Assembly: GCA_943328365.2 (NCBI GenBank)
Contig: CALPZT020000056.1
Span: 1-8,154 of the forward strand
Direction: 5' to 3'
DNA from: Bifidobacterium breve
Lineage (GTDB): Bacteria; Actinomycetota; Actinomycetes; S36-B12
Length of the DNA: 8,154 nucleotides
The translations under genes and the position numbers were made by a program. This document shows, piece after piece, positions 1-6,919 of the stretch. Under the pieces are notes generated by a model. That model made no database searches. It worked only from the letters and a program-made list of their open reading frames with translations, and had not been told where the DNA came from. Each line of letters starts with the position of its first letter. The stretch's first letter is position 1.

Positions 1-331
1 AGATTGGCCAGCCGGGCAGTCTGGTGACGAGGGCGGTGCCGATGCCAAGCAGGGCGATCCATGCCGCGCAGTAGCCGGCGAGCAGGAGCCAGGCATCGAA
101 CCCGATGACCTGCATCCAGGAGATGAGCAGCCCGAAGAACGCACCACCGGCGATGAGCCCTGACAGGAGCGCTCGCCGAAGCGGAGCACGATACTGCGCA
201 ACGATGAGCAGTGCCGCTGCGACGGCTGCGTAGGGGCCGAAGCTCACCGGCGGGAACGCGAGCCACATGATGACGCCAGCGATGAGCGAGAGCAGCATGC
301 TGATGCGCATGCTGACGATCGGCGCGCTCAC
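1..331 (-). CDS. lnt: Apolipoprotein N-acyltransferase, N-terminal part (cut by window edge)
   Basis: Lnt is an integral membrane enzyme that N-acylates the lipid-modified N-terminal cysteine of exported lipoproteins. Only the first 110 residues are present, and the frame is open to the left edge. The start is a GTG at 331, which overlaps the TGA of the upstream amidohydrolase as GTGA. GGGAG lies four bases before it and would serve as ribosome binding site. The fragment is almost wholly hydrophobic. A first membrane segment runs into LAFPP (about residues 24-28), a hallmark of the Lnt N-terminus. It is followed by FGPYAAVAAALLIV, then GGAFFGLLISWMQVIGFDAW (about 62-81), which resembles the family's G-x-FFG-x-x-x-x-W stretch. 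The fragment ends in RLPGWPI, like the step before the catalytic domain. The nitrilase-like domain with the catalytic Glu-Lys-Cys lies outside the window, so activity cannot be judged. The identification rests on N-terminal motifs and on the usual amidohydrolase neighbour. In many actinobacteria a polyprenol-phosphate mannosyltransferase gene (ppm1) follows lnt, but that is not visible here. Confidence 0.82.
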   Translation of the reverse strand, partial: MSAPIVSMRISMLLSLIAGVIMWLAFPPVSFGPYAAVAAALLIVAQYRAPLRRALLSGLIAGGAFFGLLISWMQVIGFDAWLLLAGYCAAWIALLGIGTALVTRLPGWPI

Positions 332-1968
332 CGGGCTCCCACCAGACCGAGGTCGTGAACCGTTGCGCCGGACACAACTGTCCGAAGGGCGGTGGGCAGC
401 GGGGCCGAACTATCGAGGCTCGCTGCGGTGTCCCAGATGGCGTAGTGGGCCGGTGCTCCGGGAGCGAGAACCCCGGACTCGTGATCGCCGACCGCGCGCC
501 AGCCGGCTACAGAATGGGCCCGGAACGCTGCGATCGGCGATATTCGCTGGGCAGGCTGATGATGGTGAACCGCGGCGGCAACGGCCTGCCATGGACCCAG
601 ATCAGTGACGGGGCTGTCTGAGCCGAAGGCTGTCAGGACACCGGCGGCCGTGAGATCAGCGAACCTGTTCATCCCGAGTGAGCGTTCGCGGCCCAGGCGC
701 TGTTCGTACATCCCACCGCGGGCGCCCCATAGCCCGTCGAACATGGGCTGGACGCTTGCGGTCATGCCGAGGCGTGCCATCTCGGCGATGTGCTCGGAAT
801 CGAGCATCTCCGCATGCTCAAGGCGATGCCCCCCTGCTCGAACGACATCCGCTCCGAGTTTCGTCGCGGCGCCGGTCATGGCGGCCATGATGACGTCGGT
901 TGCGCGGTCACCGATGACATGGAACCCCGCCTGCATGCCGGCCTCGATGCAGGCAACGACATGGTCGCGAACCTGTTCCTCCGAGAGGTATTGCGCTCCC
1001 GAGGAATCATGAGCGTCGAGGTAGGCGTGGCGAAGGCAGGCTGTTCTTGAGCCGATCGCCCCATCGATGAACAAGTCGCCGGCTGCGCCGATTGCTCCGA
1101 GTTCGGCAGCCTGCTCGACTCCGCCGGCTTCAGCGAGCTCGCCCCAGTAGCCGCTCACGAGTGGCCCGGGCTCCTCATCGCTGAGTCGCATCAGCCCTCG
1201 CAGGTCGTCTGCGCTCGAGATCGCCGGCCCTGCCATCTCGTGCATTGCAACGATGCCGAGGCTTGCAGCACGGCTCCGAGCCTCGCGGTGGGCGCGCTCC
1301 TGCTGGGCTGCGCCGATGAGCCGCAACGCGACCTCGCGATAGGCGTGATGCGCTGCCCTTGAGACAAGGCCGTCTGCCCCATACCCGTCGAGTTCACGTG
1401 CACGGGGCACCTCGGCGAGGAGTGCGCTTGAGATCACGGCCGAGTGAACGTCGATCCGCGAGAGGTAGACCAGGCTTCCCCAACTGGCACGGTCGACCTC
1501 GCCGCTCGTCGGCGGACGGCCCTCGGCCCAGCGTGTCTCGTCCCATCCGTGTCCGAGAATCGGCGCGCCGCGTGCCGACCGAGCTGCGGCCTCGATAAGC
1601 GCCAGCGCCTCAGCGAGGGAGTTCGCCCTCGTGAGATCGAGTCCGGCGAGAGTGAGGCCGGTGCTTGTCGCATGCACATGGGCATCGACGAAACCGGGGG
1701 TGATGACGGCTCCGTCGAGCTCGAGGTGCTCATGGGCGCTGGAATGGTGCCGATGCGCATCCTCATCGGATCCGATCCAGGCGATGAGGTGGCCGTCGAC
1801 GAGCATCGCGGACTGTTGAGGCTCGTCGCCCACGGATGCATTGGCGGCCGGGATTCGTACGCCCTGGGCGAGAATCGTGCCACCGGTGAAGAGGACTCGA
1901 CGAGTGCCCTTCCAGCGGGGCGGCTGAGTCCAGCGGGGCGGCTGTGTCCAACGGGGCGGATCTGTCAC
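328..1968 (-). CDS. YtcJ-type metal-dependent amidohydrolase (amidohydrolase family 3)
   Basis: This 546-residue protein belongs to the amidohydrolase superfamily. The closest match is the YtcJ/family-3 branch, whose members hydrolyse amide or imine bonds using one or two bound metal ions in a cytoplasmic TIM barrel. An N-terminal beta-sandwich strand (VLFTGGTIL, about residues 25-33) leads to PGFVDAHVH, with metal-binding H97 and H99. Then come GHGWDETRW (139-147), DGAIGSRTACLRHAYLD (302-318), H350 in FHVIGDRATD, H385 in RLEHAEM, and D451 in FGSDSP. All the expected metal ligands and signature blocks are present, so it looks active. The substrate is unknown. The start is a GTG overlapping the M24 peptidase stop as GTGA, with GAGG four bases before it. 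No start codon occurs between it and the conserved strand, which supports the choice. The first 20 residues are unusual, being PPRWTQ repeated (separate entry). The downstream lnt overlap indicates translational coupling. Confidence 0.9.
   Translation of the reverse strand: MTDPPRWTQPPRWTQPPRWKGTRRVLFTGGTILAQGVRIPAANASVGDEPQQSAMLVDGHLIAWIGSDEDAHRHHSSAHEHLELDGAVITPGFVDAHVHATSTGLTLAGLDLTRANSLAEALALIEAAARSARGAPILGHGWDETRWAEGRPPTSGEVDRASWGSLVYLSRIDVHSAVISSALLAEVPRARELDGYGADGLVSRAAHHAYREVALRLIGAAQQERAHREARSRAASLGIVAMHEMAGPAISSADDLRGLMRLSDEEPGPLVSGYWGELAEAGGVEQAAELGAIGAAGDLFIDGAIGSRTACLRHAYLDAHDSSGAQYLSEEQVRDHVVACIEAGMQAGFHVIGDRATDVIMAAMTGAATKLGADVVRAGGHRLEHAEMLDSEHIAEMARLGMTASVQPMFDGLWGARGGMYEQRLGRERSLGMNRFADLTAAGVLTAFGSDSPVTDLGPWQAVAAAVHHHQPAQRISPIAAFRAHSVAGWRAVGDHESGVLAPGAPAHYAIWDTAASLDSSAPLPTALRTVVSGATVHDLGLVGAR
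1912..1965 (-). repeat. Three tandem 18-base units encoding a PPRWTQ-repeat N-terminus
   Basis: Three adjacent 18-base units lie at 1912-1929, 1930-1947 and 1948-1965. The first two differ at one position and the third differs from them at a few positions. Read on the minus strand they give PPRWTQ-PPRWTQ-PPRWKG directly after the initiating M-T-D of the amidohydrolase. The unit length is a multiple of three, so copy-number change would keep the frame. The segment lies before the conserved fold and is probably a disordered extension. It begins next to the 4-base overlap with the upstream gene. Confidence 0.85.
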
Positions 1969-3107
1969 GCCACCTCGACCATGGCAAGGCCGCGCGGGCG
2001 ACTGTTCACTGACTCGAAGCCAGTTTCGGTGCAGATGACGATGTCCTCGATGCGAGCGCCGAATCGTCCGGTCTCATAGAAGCCGGGCTCGATGCTGAAG
2101 GCCATGCCGGGCTCGATCCGCAGGGTATTGCCCTTCACGATGTAGGGCTCCTCGTGGGTCTCGAGGCCGATCCCGTGCCCGGTGCGGTGGATGAACAGAT
2201 CGCCGAGCCCGGCGTCGCGCAGCACAGCGCGTCCGGCCTCATCGATCGCTTCGCAGGCAACTCCCGGTGCGATGGCGGCGCAGGACGCTTGCTGTGCCCG
2301 TTCGAGGACCTCGAACCATTCGCGGTATACGGCAACCGGCTCGCCCACCGAGTAGGTGCGGGTGCTGTCGCTGCAGTATCCGTCAGGCATCGACCCGCCA
2401 ATATCGACGACGACTGGATCGCCAACCTCGATGACCCGGTCCGACACCTCATGATGCGGACTCGCGCCATTCGGGCCACTCGCAACGATGACGAAGTCGA
2501 CACTCACATGGCCGGCCGCGAGAATCCGCTCGGCGATATCGCGGCCGACCTCGCGCTCAGTGCGGCCGGGCCGCAACAGTCCGGCAACGTCGGCATGGAC
2601 AGCATCGATCGCCGCCCCTGCATTGCGGAGCGCAGCAATCTCGGCGGAATCCTTGCGCATGCGGAGTGGATGGATGATCGGGCCCGCGATGACCTGACGC
2701 GCGCCGGGCATGGCGGCACGCAGGCGCAGGACTTTTTCGGCCCACATGTGGTCGTCGAGCGCGATGGTGCCGGCGCCCGGAAGCAGGCTCGCCACGAGAC
2801 TCACGGGATCGTCGGTCTCGCCCCATGCATGCAGTGTCAGGCCGAGGACGCCGATCGGGCTCGCCTTGGCGGCCAGCACCTCGAGGCCGGGCACGACCAT
2901 GACCGGATCGCCCGCGGATGGAAGGACAAGGCAGGTGAGCCGTTCGAGCGGCACGGCCTCATAGCCGGTGAGATAGCGCAGGTCCGGACCGGGTGTCACG
3001 AGCAAGGCATCGATGCCTGCGGTGGAGGCTGCCTGCTGGACTGCGCGCAGTCGGGTGCGGTATACGGAGTCGTCTAGGTGAGTGCTCACCAACACACCGT
3101 AAGCCAT
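1965..3107 (-). CDS. pepE: M24 family metallopeptidase (Xaa-Pro aminopeptidase/dipeptidase type)
   Basis: This is a cytoplasmic pita-bread-fold peptidase of 380 residues from the ATG at 3107, close to the size of mycobacterial PepE (Rv2089c), whose relative position it shares. An N-terminal creatinase-like domain (about 12-145, with GPDLRYLTGYEA at 40-51) precedes the catalytic domain. The five dinuclear-metal ligands are visible: D235 in VVVDIGG, D247 in CSDSTRTY, H311 in HRTGHGIGLETHE, E340 in FSIEPGFY and E354 in ARIEDIV. H218 in SPHHE is the likely substrate-binding or catalytic histidine. It should release the residue before proline from peptides or split Xaa-Pro dipeptides, but the exact specificity cannot be read. 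It heads a minus-strand run with the amidohydrolase and lnt. The start is uncertain. The ATG lacks a Shine-Dalgarno sequence, and a GTG at 3089 (residue 7) has a -10-like hexamer six bases before it and fits the conserved fold better. Confidence 0.88.
   Translation of the reverse strand: MAYGVLVSTHLDDSVYRTRLRAVQQAASTAGIDALLVTPGPDLRYLTGYEAVPLERLTCLVLPSAGDPVMVVPGLEVLAAKASPIGVLGLTLHAWGETDDPVSLVASLLPGAGTIALDDHMWAEKVLRLRAAMPGARQVIAGPIIHPLRMRKDSAEIAALRNAGAAIDAVHADVAGLLRPGRTEREVGRDIAERILAAGHVSVDFVIVASGPNGASPHHEVSDRVIEVGDPVVVDIGGSMPDGYCSDSTRTYSVGEPVAVYREWFEVLERAQQASCAAIAPGVACEAIDEAGRAVLRDAGLGDLFIHRTGHGIGLETHEEPYIVKGNTLRIEPGMAFSIEPGFYETGRFGARIEDIVICTETGFESVNSRPRGLAMVEVA
3077..3090. promoter_or_regulatory. 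Short inverted repeat in the divergent start region
   Basis: GGTGAG-TG-CTCACC is a perfect 6-base inverted repeat with a 2-base spacer. It overlaps the alternative GTG start (3087-3089) of the M24 peptidase, about 43 bases from the start of the divergent exonuclease gene. The position would suit a regulator site or a small hairpin at the ribosome entry. It is short enough to be chance in GC-rich DNA. Confidence 0.25.
3090..3101 (-). promoter_or_regulatory. Possible leaderless promoter -10 element for the M24 peptidase run
   Basis: On the minus strand TACGGT (3101-3096) fits the actinobacterial -10 pattern TANNNT. It is followed by exactly six bases and then the GTG at 3089. This is the spacing expected if transcription begins at the first base of the start codon. 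No convincing -35 hexamer and no ribosome binding site are seen. If real, the protein starts at 3089, not at the ATG at 3107. Confidence 0.35.
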
Positions 3108-3132
3108 GGCAGATCTTTGGCATCATTGGCTA

Positions 3133-4071
3133 ATGCCCACCGGTCCCGTCCTGCTCCTCGACTCAGCATCGCTCTACTACCGGTCCTTCTACGCCCTCCC
3201 CGAATCGATGACTGCTCCGGACGGCCGACCCCATAATGCGGTCCGCGGGTTCCTGTCGACCCTCACTCGCCTCGTCGTGCAATACCGGCCGTCCGCGGTC
3301 GTGTGCTGCTGGGACGATGACTGGCGGCCGGCATGGCGTGTCGACCTCCTCCCCTCCTACAAGACCCACCGACTGGCTGCCGAAGTTGCGGCCGGTGCCC
3401 CGCTCGCTGAGGCTGCACCGGATTCGCTGGCCGAGCAGGCGGAAGCTATTGGCGAAATCGTGATCGCGATGGGCTTGGCTCGGCCAGGTGCACCAGGTTT
3501 CGAAGCCGATGACATCATCGCGACCCTCGCTGCGAGCGGACGCGGTTCGACCATTGTCGTTTCCGGCGACCGCGATCTCGTTCAGGTGGTCCGCCCCGGT
3601 GTTCAGGTACTCCTCACCGTGAATGGCGGCATGGATAAGTGGCCGCTGCTCGACGACGAGGCCGTGGTCGAGCGCTTTGGGGTCGCGGCACACAGCTACG
3701 TCGACCTTGCCGTCCTTCGTGGCGATCCGTCCGACGGCATTCCCGGGGTACCTGGCATCGGGCCGAAGACTGCAGGCGCGCTCATCGCCACCTACGGCGG
3801 AATCGACGGACTCCTCGGTGCAGTCGCGAAGGGGGAGGTTGCCAAGCCGCTCACGCCCCGTCTCGCCGGACTCCTCGACGAGCATCGCGACCTCATCGGA
3901 CGGATGCGCCTCGTGGCATCCGCACGCACCGATGCCCCGTTCAGCTCCGCCGATACCGGGCCGAGTGAGGTCAGGGCCGAGTCGCTGGCAAGCCTCGCGG
4001 CGGCATGGGGGGTTCGGCGGTTTGTCGACGAGGCGCTTGAGGCGCTCGAGTCTGTGCGGGCGCCTGAGTAG
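3133..4071 (+). CDS. 5'-3' exonuclease, PolA N-terminal/FEN family, stand-alone
   Basis: This 312-residue stand-alone homologue of the DNA polymerase I 5'-nuclease domain matches the family of mycobacterial Rv2090. Such enzymes remove RNA primers or cut 5' flaps using two metal ions held by aspartates. Numbered from the ATG at 3133, the acidic residues are D10 (LLLDSASLYYRSF), the WDDDWR cluster at about 60-65, E124/D126/D127 (FEADDIIATLA), D146/D148 (VSGDRDLV) and D198/D201 (RGDPSDG). The helix-three-turn-helix DNA-binding motif GIPGVPGIGPKTA follows at 202-214. No polymerase domain is present. I prefer 3133 because the homology begins a few residues later. The in-frame ATG at 3106 would add nine unconserved residues and overlap the divergent gene's ATG. 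No Shine-Dalgarno sequence precedes either start. CATCAT (3121-3126) lies six bases before 3133 and could be a weak -10 of a leaderless transcript. The TAG stop lies inside a 36-base tandem repeat. Confidence 0.9.
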   Translation: MPTGPVLLLDSASLYYRSFYALPESMTAPDGRPHNAVRGFLSTLTRLVVQYRPSAVVCCWDDDWRPAWRVDLLPSYKTHRLAAEVAAGAPLAEAAPDSLAEQAEAIGEIVIAMGLARPGAPGFEADDIIATLAASGRGSTIVVSGDRDLVQVVRPGVQVLLTVNGGMDKWPLLDDEAVVERFGVAAHSYVDLAVLRGDPSDGIPGVPGIGPKTAGALIATYGGIDGLLGAVAKGEVAKPLTPRLAGLLDEHRDLIGRMRLVASARTDAPFSSADTGPSEVRAESLASLAAAWGVRRFVDEALEALESVRAPE

Positions 4072-4080
4072 GCGCGTGCG
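4055..4080. terminator. Hairpin 1 of tandem pair between convergent genes
   Basis: GCGCCT (4060-4065) and AGGCGC (4070-4075) pair around the loop GAGT. After a G-G mismatch the stem may extend outwards through 4055-4058 and 4077-4080 with two Watson-Crick and two G-U pairs. There is no T-run, as is common for actinobacterial terminators. It contains the exonuclease TAG (4069-4071), so on that strand translating ribosomes would partly cover it. On the other strand it lies well past the helY stop. Confidence 0.45.
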
Positions 4081-4090
4081 CTCGAGTCTG

Positions 4091-4116
4091 TGCGGGCGCC
4101 TGAGTAGGCGCGTGCG
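4091..4116. terminator. Hairpin 2 of tandem pair between convergent genes
   Basis: This is an identical copy of the hairpin, with stem arms 4096-4101 and 4106-4111 and loop GAGT. It sits in non-coding DNA about 25 bases past both the exonuclease and helY stops. It is therefore the better placed of the two to end both transcripts as a bidirectional, T-tract-free terminator. The function is inferred from symmetry and position only. Confidence 0.5.
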
Positions 4117-4136
4117 CTCGAGTCTGTGCGGAAGGC

Positions 4137-6863
4137 TCAAACGGTCGACGAGTAGGCGACGACCCCGCGATTAAGCCGGTCAGCGGCCTCGTGCGCATGG
4201 CTGCGCAGCGGGGATCCGGCGGGCACTGCCTGTGCGACCTGACCGAGAAGGTCGATGACCTGTCGGGTCCATCGAACGAAGTCGCCGGCGGTGAGATCGC
4301 CCGAGGACAGGATTGACAGCAGTTGCGCCCCCGAGGCCCAGCGGTGGGTCGCCCAGACGAAGCCGAGATCGAGTTGGCGGGTGATCTCCAGGCCGCGTCG
4401 AGCCTCGGCCTCGTGCACTTCTTCCCTGACCTCCGCCATCGCAACGAGGACATCGCGCACCGGGCCTCGCGGCAGTCTCGGCGCCTCGCCGTCGTCCATC
4501 GATCGCGACTCGTATACGAGGGCCGCGCACGCGGCTGCGAGATCCTGAGCGCCGAGGCCCTCCCAGACCCCGGCCCGCACGCACTGGGCGGCGAGGAGAT
4601 CTGATTCCGTGTAGAGGCGCATGAGCGTCCGGCCGGCCTCGGTGACCTCCGCATCGTCGCCCGCCGAGGTGAGGTACTCGAGATCCGCGAGAACTTCGGT
4701 CACGCGATCGAATCGGCGGGCAATCGAGTTCGTTCGGCCCTCGACTCGCTGCTCGAGATCATGCATCTCACGTCGAGCCCGCATATAGCGCTCGGCCCAC
4801 CGGGCATGCTGCTCACGGTCAGCGCACCCATGACACGGGTGCTGCCGCAGTTGCATGCGAAGCAGGGCGATCTCGGCATCGTCGGCGGTATCAGACTGCC
4901 GTGAGCGACGACCGACGGTCGCGTCGCCGACGATCTCGCGCATCGCCGCGGCCAGGTCACGTCGAGACTGGGGATTGCGGGGGCTGAACCCCTTGGGAAT
5001 GCGCACATGGCCGAGAGCTGTCACGGGCGAGGTGATCTCGACGGAGGAGATCCGGCGGACCTGCCGATCGATCGTGAGGACCATCGGTCGAGGCTCCTCC
5101 TTCGGGCTTCGGCTCACGTGGTCCAAGATCACGGCCGGCCCCGCGCGACGTCCTCCCGGGATGAGGAAGACATCGCCGGGCTTGAGCGCTCGCAGCGATT
5201 CCACCGCTGCATCGCGGCGCCTGTTCGCCGAGTCGCGGGTGAGGACCTTTTCACGCCGCGACAGCGCCTCACGGAGCTCGGCATACTCCTGGTAGTCGCC
5301 GAGATGGCAGGTCATGGCGTCGTGGAAGCCATCAAGGGCGTCCTCATGCTTGCGGACCTGCGTCGCAAGGCCGACGACGGAGCGATCCGCCTGAAACTGC
5401 GCGAAGGAGGTCTCGAGCACCTCGCGTGCCGGATGACGGCCGAGGCGGGCAACGAGATTCACCGCCATGTTGTACGAGGGCTGGAACGACGAACGCAGCG
5501 GATAGGTGCGGGTCGAGGCGAGCCCGGCCAGCGATCGAGGATCGAGACCGGCGTGCCAGAGCACAACCCCGTGTCCCTCGACGTCGATGCCGCGCCGCCC
5601 CGCGCGGCCGGTCAGCTGGGTGTACTCCCCCGGCGTGAGCTCGACGTGGGTCTCGCCATTCCACTTCACGAGTTTCTCGAGCACGACAGAGCGAGCAGGC
5701 ATGTTGATGCCGAGGGCAAGGGTTTCGGTCGCGAAGACCACCTTGAGCAACCCGGACTGGAACAGGTCTTCCACGACCTCCTTGAAGGTCGGAAGCAGGC
5801 CGGCGTGATGCGAGGCGATCCCGCGTTCAAGGCCTTCGATCCATTCGTCGAAACGCAATGCCGCGAGGTCCTCGTCCGGCAGGCTTCGTGTCAGCTCAAG
5901 GACGCGGTGCCGCACCCTGGTGCGCTCCTGCCCCGAGTTGAGCCGAAGACCCGCCGCTAGGCATTGCTGAACGGCGTCGTCGCAGCCGGCACGGCTGAAG
6001 AGGAAGTAGATCGCCGGCAACAGTCCATCGCGTTCGAGACGCTCGACGACATCCCGCCGATACGGCGTGTGCGTCGAACGGGCGCGACGGTTTCCGCGCC
6101 CAGGCTTCGAATCGGGGGTGCGCGATCGATGGTGCTCGTCACGGGCAAGGCGGACGAGGTCGGGGTTGACGAGTTGCTGATCATCGTCGATGAACAGGTC
6201 GTACATCTTCGATCCGGCGATGACATGCTGCCAGAGCGGCACGGGCCGGTGCTCCTCGACGATGATGTCGGTGTCGCCGCGCACGGTCTCGAGCCAGGCA
6301 CCGAACTCCTCGGCATTGCTCACGGTTGCCGAGAGCGCTGCAACGGTTACCGAGTCCGGGAGGTGGATGATGACCTCCTCCCACACGGCCCCGCGGAACC
6401 GGTCGGCGAGGTAGTGGACCTCGTCCATGACCACGTACGCGAGATTCTGGAGCGTCGACGAGCCGGCGTAGAGCATGTTGCGGAGGACCTCGGTCGTCAT
6501 GACGACCACGGGCGCCTCGCCGTTGACACTGGTGTCGCCGGTGAGCAGGCCGATGTCATCCTCGCCGTAGCGGGCGATGAGGTCACGGTATTTCTGATTC
6601 GACAACGCCTTGATGGGTGTCGTGTAAAAGCACTTGCGGCCGGTTGCGAGCGCAAGGTGGATGGCGAACTCGCCGACGACGGTCTTGCCCGAGCCGGTGG
6701 GCGCTGCGACGAGCACGCCGCGGCCAGCCTCGAGGGATTCGCAGGCGCGCTGCTGGAAGTCATCGAGACCGAAGGGATAGAGATCGGCGAAGGCGGTGAG
6801 CTCGGAGTGCCGACGTTTCGTCCGCTCGACCGCCGCGGCGTAGCGTTCAGCGGGCGAGACCAT
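4137..6863 (-). CDS. helY: HelY, Ski2/Mtr4-like DExH-box helicase
   Basis: This is an ATP-dependent superfamily 2 helicase of 908 residues, the usual length for actinobacterial HelY, probably acting on RNA in the cytoplasm. The motifs are complete and in order. The Q-region PFGLDDFQQRA is at 30-40, Walker A APTGSGKT at 54-61, TTPIKALSNQK at 81-91 (Ia), DEVH at 147-150 (II), SAT at 178-180 (III), YFLFSR at 286-291 (IV), ATETLALGINMP at 378-389 (V) and QLTGRAGRRG at 416-425 (VI). The C-terminal half has HPCHGC at 675-680 followed by ReqHARWAERY-type residues. The end, with GDFVRW at 860-865, matches the DSHCT domain of Ski2/Mtr4 proteins. A basic linker (about 241-270) separates the two RecA domains. 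It lies 56 bases after tatC, so it may be cotranscribed or have its own promoter. The start lacks a clear Shine-Dalgarno sequence and has a -10-like hexamer at leaderless distance. The precise RNA target is unknown. Confidence 0.95.
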   Translation of the reverse strand: MVSPAERYAAAVERTKRRHSELTAFADLYPFGLDDFQQRACESLEAGRGVLVAAPTGSGKTVVGEFAIHLALATGRKCFYTTPIKALSNQKYRDLIARYGEDDIGLLTGDTSVNGEAPVVVMTTEVLRNMLYAGSSTLQNLAYVVMDEVHYLADRFRGAVWEEVIIHLPDSVTVAALSATVSNAEEFGAWLETVRGDTDIIVEEHRPVPLWQHVIAGSKMYDLFIDDDQQLVNPDLVRLARDEHHRSRTPDSKPGRGNRRARSTHTPYRRDVVERLERDGLLPAIYFLFSRAGCDDAVQQCLAAGLRLNSGQERTRVRHRVLELTRSLPDEDLAALRFDEWIEGLERGIASHHAGLLPTFKEVVEDLFQSGLLKVVFATETLALGINMPARSVVLEKLVKWNGETHVELTPGEYTQLTGRAGRRGIDVEGHGVVLWHAGLDPRSLAGLASTRTYPLRSSFQPSYNMAVNLVARLGRHPAREVLETSFAQFQADRSVVGLATQVRKHEDALDGFHDAMTCHLGDYQEYAELREALSRREKVLTRDSANRRRDAAVESLRALKPGDVFLIPGGRRAGPAVILDHVSRSPKEEPRPMVLTIDRQVRRISSVEITSPVTALGHVRIPKGFSPRNPQSRRDLAAAMREIVGDATVGRRSRQSDTADDAEIALLRMQLRQHPCHGCADREQHARWAERYMRARREMHDLEQRVEGRTNSIARRFDRVTEVLADLEYLTSAGDDAEVTEAGRTLMRLYTESDLLAAQCVRAGVWEGLGAQDLAAACAALVYESRSMDDGEAPRLPRGPVRDVLVAMAEVREEVHEAEARRGLEITRQLDLGFVWATHRWASGAQLLSILSSGDLTAGDFVRWTRQVIDLLGQVAQAVPAGSPLRSHAHEAADRLNRGVVAYSSTV

Positions 6864-6875
6864 GCACCAAGGCTA
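6864..6875 (-). promoter_or_regulatory. Possible leaderless promoter -10 element for helY
   Basis: On the minus strand TAGCCT (6875-6870) fits TANNNT and ends six bases before the helY ATG, where no good ribosome binding site is seen. The spacing is the same as at the M24 peptidase GTG. No clear -35 is visible in the 56-base tatC-helY gap. A helY-specific start would allow expression apart from the tat genes. Confidence 0.3.
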
Positions 6876-6919
6876 CGTCCTCAAGGCGACTTCGGTTCCC
6901 GTCCGGCGCCGAGGCCAGC

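Larger units (their letters stand above)
4045..4131. repeat. Perfect 36-base tandem repeat, 2.4 copies, across the exonuclease 3' end
   Basis: The units are 4045-4080, 4081-4116 and a partial third copy 4117-4131 that breaks off at AAGGCT. The copies are identical. The first unit encodes the end of the exonuclease (LESVRAPE and its TAG). The rest fills nearly the whole 65-base gap to the convergent helY stop at 4137. Because 36 is divisible by three, each unit repeats LESVRAPE-stop-ARA in the exonuclease frame. After the partial copy the frame continues as KAQTVDE and stops at 4153-4155, inside the helY 3' end. Perfect identity suggests a recent duplication by slippage, or an assembly artefact. 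Confidence 0.95.

Noticed and set aside
2154..3077. Plus-strand open frame (307 codons) opposite the M24 peptidase
   Set aside because: It is an antisense shadow with no family motif. The minus frame contains all five metal ligands.
3106..3132. Upstream ATG for the exonuclease
   Set aside because: It adds nine unconserved residues, overlaps the divergent gene's ATG and has no ribosome binding site. The family starts near residue 10.
4045..4131. CRISPR-like array
   Set aside because: The units are directly adjacent with no spacers and include coding sequence with a stop codon.
3163..4140. Minus-strand open frame (325 codons) opposite the exonuclease, with repeated HRLERTRLLRRP
   Set aside because: The repeat peptide is only the antisense reading of the 36-base tandem repeat. 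The plus strand carries a complete nuclease.
5007..5960. Plus-strand open frame (317 codons) opposite helY
   Set aside because: It is an antisense shadow of the helicase with no motif and no plausible start signal.
6864..6919. Terminator between tatC and helY
   Set aside because: Only a self-complementary CGGCGCCG and weak imperfect pairing are seen. There is no convincing stem-loop.
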